A DNA stretch of 5,632 bases from Nanobdellota archaeon (GTDB taxonomy: Archaea > Nanobdellota > Nanobdellia > SCGC-AAA011-G17 > GW2011-AR20), in contig JAHJQH010000034.1 of NCBI GenBank assembly GCA_018819375.1, positions 1 to 5,632 on the forward strand, written 5' to 3'. The notes under the pieces are model-generated. The model searched no databases. It was not told where the DNA came from and worked only from the letters and a program-made list of their open reading frames with translations. The position numbers and the translations under genes were made by a program. Positions within the stretch are counted from its first letter, which is position 1; each line of letters starts with the position of its first letter. This document shows positions 1 to 5,463 of the stretch, piece by piece.

Positions 1-36
1 ACCAGTAAGAAAAGAAAAACCAGTAAGAAAAGAAAA
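1..36 (+). repeat. Perfect 18-bp tandem repeat, two copies, coding TSKKRK twice
   Basis: The unit accagtaagaaaagaaaa occurs twice in a row (1-18 and 19-36) in frame with the metallophosphoesterase. It encodes two copies of the basic hexapeptide TSKKRK. The array starts at the window edge, so more copies may lie to the left. Confidence 0.9.
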
Positions 37-645
37 TTAAGGGTATTGGCAGCAGGAGACATACACGGGGACACAAGGTTAGCCAATTTCCTGGCGAAAA
101 AAGCAAAAAAAGAAAATGTTGATTTGGTAATTCTCTGCGGCGACCTGACATTTGCAGAACAATCAACAAAAGGAATTATCGGACCCTTTGTTAAGGAAAA
201 CAAGAAGGTAGTCTTCATCCCAGGAAACCACGAAAGTTTCGCAACAGCTAATTTTCTTGCAGAGTTATATGGGGAAGAAGCAAAAAATATTCACGGTTAT
301 TCAATAACAATAGGGGACATCGGAATTTTCGGATGTGGTGGAGCAAATATAGGGATAAATCAACTGACAGAAAATGAAATTCTCAGGTATTTAAGAAAAG
401 GTTTTGAGAGGGTAAAATCCTTGGATAAAAAAATAATGGTCACTCACGTTCATCCAACCGGCCTGACAATGGGAAAGTTAACAAAATTCTTTCCAGGTTC
501 AGATGCCGTGGCAAAGGCAGCAAAGAAATTCAAGCCAGACCTTCTCCTTTGTTCTCACGTGCACGAGGCAGAGGGCATAGAAGAAAAAATAGGCAGCACG
601 AATGTAATTAATGTAGGAAGAAAAGGGAAAATTATAGAAATTTAA
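1..645 (+). CDS. Calcineurin-like metallophosphoesterase, 5' end outside window
   Basis: A predicted phosphoesterase of the calcineurin-like superfamily, probably cytoplasmic and dependent on two metal ions; its substrate cannot be told. Numbering the TTG at 46 as residue 1, the metal-binding motifs appear in order: GDIHGD (D5, H7), CGDL (D33), GNHE (N61, H62), THVH (H134) and SHVH (H171, H173). The C-terminal stretch around NVINVGRKGK resembles archaeal proteins of the COG2129 type. The reading frame stays open to base 1, and the residues LRV just before the TTG complete the first beta strand leading into GDIHGD. I therefore treat the gene as entering from the left and the TTG as internal. 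The visible upstream part is a lysine/arginine-rich extension made of two TSKKRK repeats. The stop lies 15 bases before topA, so the two are probably co-transcribed. The family is certain; the true start is not visible. Confidence 0.9.
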   Translation, partial: TSKKRKTSKKRKLRVLAAGDIHGDTRLANFLAKKAKKENVDLVILCGDLTFAEQSTKGIIGPFVKENKKVVFIPGNHESFATANFLAELYGEEAKNIHGYSITIGDIGIFGCGGANIGINQLTENEILRYLRKGFERVKSLDKKIMVTHVHPTGLTMGKLTKFFPGSDAVAKAAKKFKPDLLLCSHVHEAEGIEEKIGSTNVINVGRKGKIIEI

Positions 646-652
646 AATTCCA

Positions 653-656
653 GAGG
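653..656 (+). promoter_or_regulatory. Short ribosome binding site of topA
   Basis: GAGG lies four bases before the topA ATG in the 15-base gap after the metallophosphoesterase stop. No TATA box fits in the gap, which supports a shared transcript. Confidence 0.55.
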
Positions 657-660
657 AAAA

Positions 661-2730
661 ATGACAAGGCTCCTAATTTGCGAAAAACCACAACAGGCAA
701 TGAAAATAGCAGAAGCTCTTTCAGACGGCAAATACACAAAAAAACTCAACAAAAAAATCCCTTATTATGAACTAACAAGAAACAACAAGAAGGTCATAAT
801 CACTTGTGCAGTAGGTCACCTTTACAATCTAAAAGAAACTGACGGGACAATAGGATGGAACTATCCTTTTTTCACATATGAATGGAGGCCCGTATTTGAA
901 ATAAACAAACATGCAGGGTATACAAAACCATACTTGGAGACCATAAAAAAAGTATCAAAAGACATAAGCGACATTTATGTTTCCACAGATTTTGATGAAG
1001 AGGGAAGTCTGCTTGGAGAGAGAATAGTCACTCTCCTTCTCCAAAAGAAGGATGCAAGGAGGATGAAATTCAGTTCCTTGACAAAAAATGAATTAGTGGA
1101 TGCATATGAAAAAGCAATGCCTCATCTTGATTGGCCACAGGTAATGGCTGGAATGGCAAGACACGAGCTTGATTTTCTTTGGGGCCTCAATTGTTCAAGG
1201 GCATTAACACTCGCATTAAAATCCAAGATGGGGGGATTTAATATTCTCTCAACAGGAAGAGTCCAGGGACCAACACTCGCAATACTGACAAAACTAGACA
1301 AAAAGATAGACTCATTCAAACCAAAAGATTACTGGGAAGTTTATTTGGAAAGCAAGTTAGGGAAAACTCCAATAAAGGCAGCCCACGAAAAAAATAAGTT
1401 CTGGGAAAAGAAAGAGGCGCAAAACATTCTGAAAAAAACAAAAGCCAAGAAAGCATCCATTAAGGAGGTAGACACCAAGAGGCACAAGCAACTCCCTCCG
1501 TTTCCATTTGACCTGACAACACTTCAGACAGAAGCCTACAGAATTTTCAAGATTTCACCAAAGCAGACACTCAGTTTGACCCAATCTCTTTACACTCACG
1601 GATTAATAACTTATCCAAGAACATCAAGCCAGCAGATTCCACCTTCAATAAACATAAGGGAAATAATCACCAAATTATCCAAACAATCAAGTTACAAGGA
1701 ACTCTGCAGTGACCTACTCAAGAAAAAACAATTAGTTCCCAACAACGGAAAGAAAAAAGATCCAGCTCATCCAGCATGCATAGCTACTGGAGAAGCACCA
1801 AAAAAATTAACAGGACAAGAACTAAAACTTTATGACTTAATCGCAAGAAGGACTCTTGCCTGCCTTGGAGAGCCAGCAGAAAGAGAATTTCAAAAGATAA
1901 TGATAGACTGTAACAAGGAGGTATTTATTCTTGAAGGGGCGAGAACAATCTATCCAGGATGGCATAAGTTATATCATTATGTTGATCTTAGGGAAATGGA
2001 GTTTCCAATAATCAATAAAGGAGATGAAGTAAAAAATCCAAAAACTTCTTCAGAACAAAAACAAACCAAACCACCTAGGAGATATACCCCAGCATCCTTG
2101 GTCAGGAAACTGGAAAAGATGGGGCTTGGAACAAAGACCACCCGTGCAATGATTATAGATATTCTCTATGAAAGAAACTATGTTGAGGGAAAAGAGATAA
2201 AAACAACGGACTTGGGCAAGGCAGTTACAGATACTCTGGAAAAACACGTCCCTGAGTTGGTTTCTCCAGAATTGACAAGGGAATTTGAAAAAGATATGAA
2301 TGAAATAGTGGAAGGAGAGCACAAAAAAGAAGAAATCCTCGAAAAGGCAGTTAAGGTTTTGGACAAGCTTCTCAAGAAATTCAAAAAAGATGAAAAAGAG
2401 ATAGGCGGGGAGTTGGAAGATGCATTCAAGCAGACAAGGGAAGAACAAACTTTCGTCGGAAAATGCGATAAATGCGGAAAAGGAGAGATGAAACTAATGT
2501 ATTCTCGCAAGAACCATTCTTACTTCATCGCCTGTGACCAATATCCAAAATGCAAGCACACGATGAGTCTTCCAATGGGCCTGCCAAAAACCACAGACAA
2601 AACCTGTGAAAGATGCAAGTCTCCACTGGTTTTAATGATTAGGAAAGGAAAACGCCCTTTCCTGTACTGCATCAATAAGGAATGCCCGGCAAAAAAAGAA
2701 TGGATGGAAAAGCACGGAATGATTAAATAA
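661..2730 (+). CDS. topA: DNA topoisomerase I (type IA), archaeal
   Basis: Type IA topoisomerase of 689 residues, which relaxes negatively supercoiled DNA by cutting one strand through a 5'-phosphotyrosine link. The N-terminal TOPRIM domain has LLICEKP with the catalytic glutamate E8, and a metal-binding STDFDEEG motif with D110, D112 and E114. The active-site tyrosine is Y318 in GLITYPRTSS. The conserved MGLGTKTTRA segment (487-496) follows. The C-terminus holds two four-cysteine zinc fingers: C602, C605, C625, C631 and C649, C652, C670, C675. Length and order match a full archaeal enzyme, with no helicase domain, so it is not reverse gyrase. One oddity is serine at 116, where the usual DxDxEGE motif has a second glutamate. 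The ATG has a GAGG upstream and opens directly into the first TOPRIM strand. It probably shares a transcript with the metallophosphoesterase before it. Confidence 0.97.
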   Translation: MTRLLICEKPQQAMKIAEALSDGKYTKKLNKKIPYYELTRNNKKVIITCAVGHLYNLKETDGTIGWNYPFFTYEWRPVFEINKHAGYTKPYLETIKKVSKDISDIYVSTDFDEEGSLLGERIVTLLLQKKDARRMKFSSLTKNELVDAYEKAMPHLDWPQVMAGMARHELDFLWGLNCSRALTLALKSKMGGFNILSTGRVQGPTLAILTKLDKKIDSFKPKDYWEVYLESKLGKTPIKAAHEKNKFWEKKEAQNILKKTKAKKASIKEVDTKRHKQLPPFPFDLTTLQTEAYRIFKISPKQTLSLTQSLYTHGLITYPRTSSQQIPPSINIREIITKLSKQSSYKELCSDLLKKKQLVPNNGKKKDPAHPACIATGEAPKKLTGQELKLYDLIARRTLACLGEPAEREFQKIMIDCNKEVFILEGARTIYPGWHKLYHYVDLREMEFPIINKGDEVKNPKTSSEQKQTKPPRRYTPASLVRKLEKMGLGTKTTRAMIIDILYERNYVEGKEIKTTDLGKAVTDTLEKHVPELVSPELTREFEKDMNEIVEGEHKKEEILEKAVKVLDKLLKKFKKDEKEIGGELEDAFKQTREEQTFVGKCDKCGKGEMKLMYSRKNHSYFIACDQYPKCKHTMSLPMGLPKTTDKTCERCKSPLVLMIRKGKRPFLYCINKECPAKKEWMEKHGMIK

Positions 2731-2745
2731 TTCTATCATCAAATA

Positions 2746-2792
2746 AATTTAAATACTTCGCTTACTTTTAATCTTTATAATTTTTGGAGGTG
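2746..2792 (+). promoter_or_regulatory. Promoter and Shine-Dalgarno site of the ATP-cone gene
   Basis: An archaeal TATA box, TTTAAATA, lies at 2748-2755 inside AAATTTAAATAC. Transcription would start about 25 bases on, near 2778. A strong SD, GGAGGTG, at 2786-2792 stands five bases before the ATG at 2798. The gene therefore has its own promoter after topA and is well set for translation. Confidence 0.7.
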
Positions 2793-2797
2793 GTAAA

Positions 2798-3091
2798 ATG
2801 ACTTATGTCTTGAAAAAAGGCGGAAAAAAGCAGGCATTCAGTGGTGCCAAGATAAGAAGTTCTGTTGAAAAAGCTGCAAAAGATGCAAAGGTCCCTGCAA
2901 TGAAGAGAAAAATTCTGATAAGGGAAGTGGCAGAGCCAGTAATAAGGTTATTCAAAAAGAAAAGAAGCATTAAGGCGACAGTACTCAGAAAATCCATTCT
3001 CGGACGTCTTGACAGAAAACTGAAAAAAGTTTCAACCTGCTGGAGACGCTACGAGAAGAAAAAGAGAAAGAAGAGGAAAAAGAAAAGATAA
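2798..3091 (+). CDS. Stand-alone ATP-cone domain protein with polybasic tail
   Basis: A 97-residue protein made almost entirely of one ATP-cone domain, the nucleotide-sensing fold otherwise found in NrdR and at the N-terminus of ribonucleotide reductases. The family pattern is visible in YVLKKGGKKQAFSGAKIRSS (residues 3-22), followed by a helix (VEKAAKDA) and the later helices around VAEPVIRLF and VLRKSILGRL. After a CWRRYE segment the protein ends in a dense run of lysine and arginine (about residues 86-97), which could bind nucleic acid. There is no zinc ribbon and no reductase catalytic domain, so it is neither NrdR nor a fragment of a reductase as seen here. What it regulates is unknown. 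The start is fixed by the GGAGGTG site. Its 3' part is repeated almost exactly at 3926-4054. Confidence 0.75.
   Translation: MTYVLKKGGKKQAFSGAKIRSSVEKAAKDAKVPAMKRKILIREVAEPVIRLFKKKRSIKATVLRKSILGRLDRKLKKVSTCWRRYEKKKRKKRKKKR
2952..3046 (+). repeat. Direct repeat, left copy: 3' part of the ATP-cone gene
   Basis: This stretch matches 3927-4021 at 93 of 95 positions, with a 68-base identical core (2979-3046 and 3954-4021). Similarity continues more weakly into the lysine-rich tail and stop codon of both copies. The copies are 975 bases apart and bracket the GNAT/small-protein pair. Confidence 0.92.
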
Positions 3092-3116
3092 GTAAGAGAA
3101 AAATTTCTGAAAAATA

Positions 3117-3130
3117 GAAAGGTTTAAAGA
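3117..3130 (+). promoter_or_regulatory. Promoter of the GNAT gene, probably leaderless
   Basis: A TATA-like box TTTAAAGA (3123-3130) preceded by an A/G-rich BRE-like AGAAAG is centred about 27 bases before the ATG at 3153. That spacing puts the transcription start at or next to the start codon. There is no SD site, which agrees with a leaderless mRNA. Confidence 0.6.
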
Positions 3131-3152
3131 ATATTGCAGTTTATACAACTAA

Positions 3153-3695
3153 ATGAAACAAAAAAAGGATAGATTTAGTCCACAAGATGTAAAAATAGAA
3201 ATATTAAATATAGGCCATAATTTAACTGAGTTTAGGTCTTATGAACAAGAGCTTACAGATTTCCTTTTAGAAGATTCTCTTAATAATCAAAATCAAAAGA
3301 TTTCAATTACTTTTTTATGGTTTTATAAAGGGACCCTCGTATCATATATAACCCTCTTAACAGACAAAATAAATCTCGAAGGAAATCTTAAACAATTTTT
3401 TAGGGAAAAAGATATTCATTATAAAGCACTACCCGCATTAAAAATTGGGAGACTTTGTGTGGATGATAATTATCTTAGGCTGGGGTTAGGAAAACTTATG
3501 GTTTTGTTTGCTATAAAAAAAGCAAACGAAATTAGTACACAAAAAGCAGGCTGTAGATTTTTAACTTTAGATGCAAAAAGAAATAAAGATAAAGAAAAAG
3601 ATTCAATACACTTTTATAAAAAATTAGGTTTTAAGATATTAAAAAAAAGAAAAAAAGGGACGACCCCAATGTATTTAGATTTAAAGATCCCCTAA
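3153..3695 (+). CDS. GNAT acetyltransferase, possible TacT/AtaT-like toxin
   Basis: A 180-residue GNAT-fold protein expected to transfer an acetyl group from acetyl-CoA. The CoA-binding region is LKIGRLCVDDNYLRLGLGKL (96-115), where GLG fits the end of the usual Q/R-x-x-G-x-G/A loop although the first position is leucine. The C-terminal motif HFYKKLGF (153-160) supplies Y155, the usual general-acid tyrosine. The IGRLCVD strand, the preceding ALPA segment, and an N-terminal part with an ELTDFL-type helix resemble TacT/AtaT-type toxins that acetylate aminoacyl-tRNA. This subgroup assignment is inference; a protein or small-molecule acetyltransferase remains possible. The gene is much AT-richer than topA (15 G/C in bases 3541-3600 against 28 in 2521-2580), which suggests acquisition. 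It ends tail-to-tail with a small minus-strand gene and is bracketed by copies of the ATP-cone gene's 3' end. Confidence 0.85.
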   Translation: MKQKKDRFSPQDVKIEILNIGHNLTEFRSYEQELTDFLLEDSLNNQNQKISITFLWFYKGTLVSYITLLTDKINLEGNLKQFFREKDIHYKALPALKIGRLCVDDNYLRLGLGKLMVLFAIKKANEISTQKAGCRFLTLDAKRNKDKEKDSIHFYKKLGFKILKKRKKGTTPMYLDLKIP

Positions 3696-3838
3696 CAATT
3701 AAATTTTACTTTAGAGGCTTCACTAATTAAATCAATTCTGGATTTAGAGGGGTTCTTTTCCTCTTTAAGAACCTCTTTAATAAACTTAATTGCTTCCTCT
3801 CCTTTGAGTGTTGGTGTGGATCTTATTGGTTTTGCCAT
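3692..3838 (-). CDS. Small 48-residue protein, candidate antitoxin or partner of the GNAT
   Basis: A short minus-strand ORF, ATG at 3838-3836 and TAG at 3694-3692. It is supported by an SD (AGGAG, ten bases upstream) and a good archaeal TATA box further up. The N-terminal half reads PIRSTPTLKGEEAIKFIKEV and is followed by a lysine/glutamate-rich helix and an SKSRIDLI segment. From memory, small proteins with a TPxLxGxxAxxF start occur in archaea and bacteria beside toxin-like genes. I take that, with the position next to a TacT-like GNAT, as grounds for an antitoxin guess, not as proof. It has no membrane segment or zinc motif. Its stop codon overlaps the stop of the GNAT gene on the other strand, so the pair is convergent, unlike the usual co-directional toxin-antitoxin operon. 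Confidence 0.6.
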   Translation of the reverse strand: MAKPIRSTPTLKGEEAIKFIKEVLKEEKNPSKSRIDLISEASKVKFNC

Positions 3839-3848
3839 TTTATATCAA

Positions 3849-3901
3849 CTCCTAAATGATAACGCCCTAATGGAAATGATAAATCTAATCTTATATTTAA
3901 A
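3849..3901 (-). promoter_or_regulatory. Promoter and Shine-Dalgarno site of the small minus-strand gene
   Basis: On the minus strand, TTTAAATATAAG (3901-3890) is a strong archaeal TATA box. It predicts a start near 3870 and a leader of roughly 30 bases. AGGAG at 3853-3849 is the SD, ten bases before the ATG. The GNAT gene lacks an SD, so the small protein may be translated more strongly. Confidence 0.65.
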
Positions 3902-3910
3902 TCTTTTGTT

Positions 3911-3921
3911 GGGGGGGGGGG
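3911..3921 (+). repeat. Homopolymer run of eleven G
   Basis: Eleven consecutive G in an otherwise AT-rich region, directly between the promoter of the small minus-strand gene and the duplicated ATP-cone fragment. It may be a length-variable tract or a sequencing/assembly weak point. No ORF that I trust crosses it. Confidence 0.9.
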
Positions 3922-3925
3922 TACG

Positions 3926-4054
3926 CTCAAAAAGAAAAGAAGCATTAAGGCAGCAGTACTCAGAAAATCCATTCTCGGACGTCTTGACAGAAAACTGAAA
4001 AAAGTTTCAACCTGCTGGAGAAGATACGAAAGGAAGAAGAGGAAGAAGAAATAA
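3926..4054 (+). pseudogene. Headless 3' fragment of a second ATP-cone gene copy
   Basis: In frame from 3926 to the TAA at 4052-4054, this encodes 42 residues nearly identical to the C-terminal part of the ATP-cone protein: KKKRSIKAAVLRKSILGRLD, then the CWRRYE segment and a shorter lysine/arginine tail. Against the intact gene there is one residue change in the body (T to A), a synonymous change in the arginine pair, and a different, shorter polybasic end. There is no start codon, SD or N-terminal half; the frame upstream runs into the G tract. Preservation of the frame and stop suggests a recent duplication or an insertion that split an original gene end. Expression is unlikely. Confidence 0.85.
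3927..4021 (+). repeat. Direct repeat, right copy: 3' part of the ATP-cone gene
   Basis: Partner of 2952-3046, 93/95 identical with a 68-base identical core. Together the two copies bracket the GNAT gene and the small convergent gene like left and right attachment or recombination sites. Confidence 0.92.
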
Positions 4055-4149
4055 ACTCTTGATAGGGGGATTTATTCCTGTTCTGGTTAGTTCTTGGGTT
4101 GTTTTTAGTGAGGGTATTACTTGGGTTAGTTATTAGGTTGAGGTTTAGC

Positions 4150-4189
4150 TGGTGATTACTATGCTTTGGTTTGTGAGGGGGTCATAAAA
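4150..4189 (+). repeat. Copy A of the fic 3'-flank repeat
   Basis: Matches 4400-4439 at 38 of 40 positions, 250 bases away. On the minus strand it carries the same TTTTATGACCCCC context that contains the fic stop codon, and beyond it an AATTC word also seen in the last fic codons, offset by a two-base gap. It may be the remains of another fic-like gene end. Confidence 0.85.
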
Positions 4190-4195
4190 GAATTA

Positions 4196-4211
4196 TTTTT
4201 TTGTTTTCTTT
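4196..4211 (+). terminator. T-rich run, possible archaeal terminator
   Basis: TTTTTTTGTTTTCTTTCT-like tract downstream of the ATP-cone fragment. Archaeal RNA polymerase can stop at oligo-T without a hairpin. There is no clear + strand gene directly upstream, so its role is uncertain. Confidence 0.25.
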
Positions 4212-4342
4212 CTACCCCCCATTATGTTTTATCTATTGATGTACCTATAATGTTATTGACATATCATCATAAAACTCTTATCTGTTAGGAAATGCCCCGT
4301 CAGGACACAGAACCATTTTGGCATCCAAAAAATCTTAAGAGG

Positions 4343-4403
4343 CCTTACCCTTTATTTTTTATTATATTGAGGTAGAGGGTAAGAAGGGGTTGGTTTCGTT
4401 GGT
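4343..4403 (+). repeat. Left 61-bp repeat flanking fic, with hairpin
   Basis: Matches 5463-5523 at 52 of 61 positions, at an offset of 1120 bases. Bases 4344-4357 and 4370-4383 can pair over 14 positions in + strand RNA, three of them G·U. On the minus strand those three become A·C mismatches. It lies just past the 3' end of fic. Confidence 0.85.
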
Positions 4404-4439
4404 GGTTACTATGCTTTGGTTTGTGTGGGGGTCATAAAA
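4400..4439 (+). repeat. Copy B of the fic 3'-flank repeat
   Basis: Partner of 4150-4189 (38/40 identical). It includes the fic stop codon (4434-4432 on the minus strand) and overlaps by four bases the left 61-bp repeat, so the two repeats form one joined block at the 3' end of fic. Confidence 0.85.
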
Positions 4440-5433
4440 ATGAATTCCAATAGGCAGAAGTCATTTCATCTGCATTGAACTGGACTAAATTATTGTAATG
4501 TTCTTCTCTTGAATCTTTTAATCCGCTTTTGTCAGCTTTCCTTAAGTTCTCTAAGTACTCTTTTCTGAATTTTTTTCTTATAATCAAGGGGGGATAATTA
4601 TTTTTTAACAGAATCAGGTTTAATAACATTCTCCCTGTTCTTCCATTGCCATCAAAAAAAGGGTGAATTTTTTCTAATTTATGATGGAATATTGTGGCAA
4701 GAACCAAGGGGTGCAGTCTTGTTTTGTGTTGCTCGTACCACTGGAGCAGGATCCCCATATCTTCTTTTATATATTGGTGCGGGGTAGTCTTAAAATTAGC
4801 GTTGATTACCCTAACATCCCTTGTCCTGTAACCACCTACCCTGTTATCAATCTTGTCCAGTAAATTATTGTGCACACCCATAATTGTTTTATGACTTATT
4901 TCCAGTTGTTTTTTTAGGATGCTGAAGAAAACCTTTTCTGTGTTTTGAAGGTCATAAATCTCTCTTAAGGTTTTATTTTTTGGGGTTATCCCCTCATCCA
5001 ACAGGTTTTTTGTTTCTTTTAAGGTAATCGTGTTACCTTCTATTGAGGTGGTGTTAAAAGCAAATTCCATAACAAATTGTTTGAGTATCTCTTGTTTTGT
5101 CAGGTCATTTTCTTTTTTGAAGATTTTATTAAAATGAAGCTTACAAGATTCTACTTCCTGTAACTTGTTCTCCAAAAAAGGGTCTTTTTTTAATTTGAGT
5201 TCTTTTATCTTCTCCAGATAATGGTTGGACTGCAGAAACTGATTTATTTTTTTATGTGATTTTCTTATTTGTTCTTTGTATTTATGCAGGTTGTTTATTT
5301 TTTCCCTGACCTCTTTCAAGGAGTTTCCTAAGTATGCTAAGTCTTTGGCCATTACCCTGTTTCCTTTTTTTTCAGAAATTCTCAGGTAGTAATAGTTCTT
5401 GTCCCCTATTATTTTTCTGTAAATATAAACCAT
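4432..5433 (-). CDS. Fic-domain protein (probable AMP transferase), class II type
   Basis: A 333-residue Fic protein. Fic enzymes usually move AMP from ATP to a hydroxyl group of a target protein; the target here is unknown. The active site is canonical, HPFFDGNGRTGR at 257-268, with catalytic H257 and the phosphate-binding DGNGR loop. An (S/T)xxxE(G/N) inhibitory motif is present before the Fic core (T128 to G133, with E132), which marks a class II, N-terminally autoinhibited protein that needs no separate antitoxin. GGYRTRDVRV (200-209) is the usual substrate-side flap region. Residues 1-46 (YYYLRISEKKGNR, then LAYLGNSLKEV) resemble the short N-terminal beta domain seen in some transposases and archaeal Fic proteins. 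Residues about 46-110 are lysine-rich and probably helical or coiled. All key residues are intact. The promoter suggests a leaderless transcript. The gene sits between 61-bp direct repeats. Confidence 0.93.
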   Translation of the reverse strand: MVYIYRKIIGDKNYYYLRISEKKGNRVMAKDLAYLGNSLKEVREKINNLHKYKEQIRKSHKKINQFLQSNHYLEKIKELKLKKDPFLENKLQEVESCKLHFNKIFKKENDLTKQEILKQFVMEFAFNTTSIEGNTITLKETKNLLDEGITPKNKTLREIYDLQNTEKVFFSILKKQLEISHKTIMGVHNNLLDKIDNRVGGYRTRDVRVINANFKTTPHQYIKEDMGILLQWYEQHKTRLHPLVLATIFHHKLEKIHPFFDGNGRTGRMLLNLILLKNNYPPLIIRKKFRKEYLENLRKADKSGLKDSREEHYNNLVQFNADEMTSAYWNSFL

Positions 5434-5453
5434 AAAACCACTAATATCTCCCT

Positions 5454-5463
5454 GTTTATAAAC
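5454..5463 (-). promoter_or_regulatory. Palindromic TATA box of fic
   Basis: GTTTATAAAC is a perfect ten-base palindrome centred about 26 bases before the fic ATG, the spacing of an archaeal TATA box to its start point. This predicts a leaderless or nearly leaderless mRNA; the GGGA further on is a poor SD. The box abuts the right hairpin repeat, so a factor bound to the hairpin or palindrome could control fic. Being symmetric, it could also direct transcription rightward. Confidence 0.55.

Larger units (their letters stand above)
4055..4431. other. Gene-poor spacer with repeats between ATP-cone fragment and fic
   Basis: I see no convincing gene in these 377 bases. Bases 4060-4185 have a strong strand bias: the + strand is rich in T and G with recurring GGTTAG/GGGTTAG words, and the minus strand in C and A. 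A T-rich run at 4193-4211 could stop + strand transcripts. The span contains one copy of the fic-terminal repeat (4150-4189) and the left hairpin repeat (4343-4403), and overlaps most of a second fic-terminal repeat (4400-4439). It looks like a graveyard of recombination remnants. Confidence 0.6.

Noticed and set aside
46..48. TTG as the start of the metallophosphoesterase
   Set aside because: The frame is open upstream, no SD precedes it, and starting here would remove most of the first beta strand of the fold.
2050..2510. Overlapping minus-strand ORFs opposite the topA 3' part, and similar ones at 1122-1319 and 2803-2997
   Set aside because: They are antisense to well-supported genes, rich in F, S and L as expected from reading lysine/glutamate codons backwards, and have no domain signal.
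3464..3695. Possible frameshift or truncation of the GNAT gene because the first acyl-CoA loop position is leucine
   Set aside because: The GLG part of the loop, the IGRLCVD strand and the FYKKLGF motif are all in one frame with normal spacing, so the gene reads as intact.
3804..3998. A 64-codon + strand ORF across the G tract
   Set aside because: It runs antisense over the small gene's start, through the G tract and then over the ATP-cone fragment in the wrong frame. It has no SD and no recognisable domain.
4236..4276. ATGATGA on the minus strand resembling a C box of a C/D guide RNA
   Set aside because: I find no matching D box (CTGA) at a suitable distance and no terminal stem.
4292..4375. 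A 27-codon + strand ORF starting MPRQDTEPFW
   Set aside because: Only a weak AGGA precedes the ATG, no promoter is clear, and it ends inside the hairpin repeat. Too short to support without conservation data.
4681..4863. A 60-codon + strand ORF inside fic
   Set aside because: It lies opposite the Fic core, whose motifs are intact on the minus strand.
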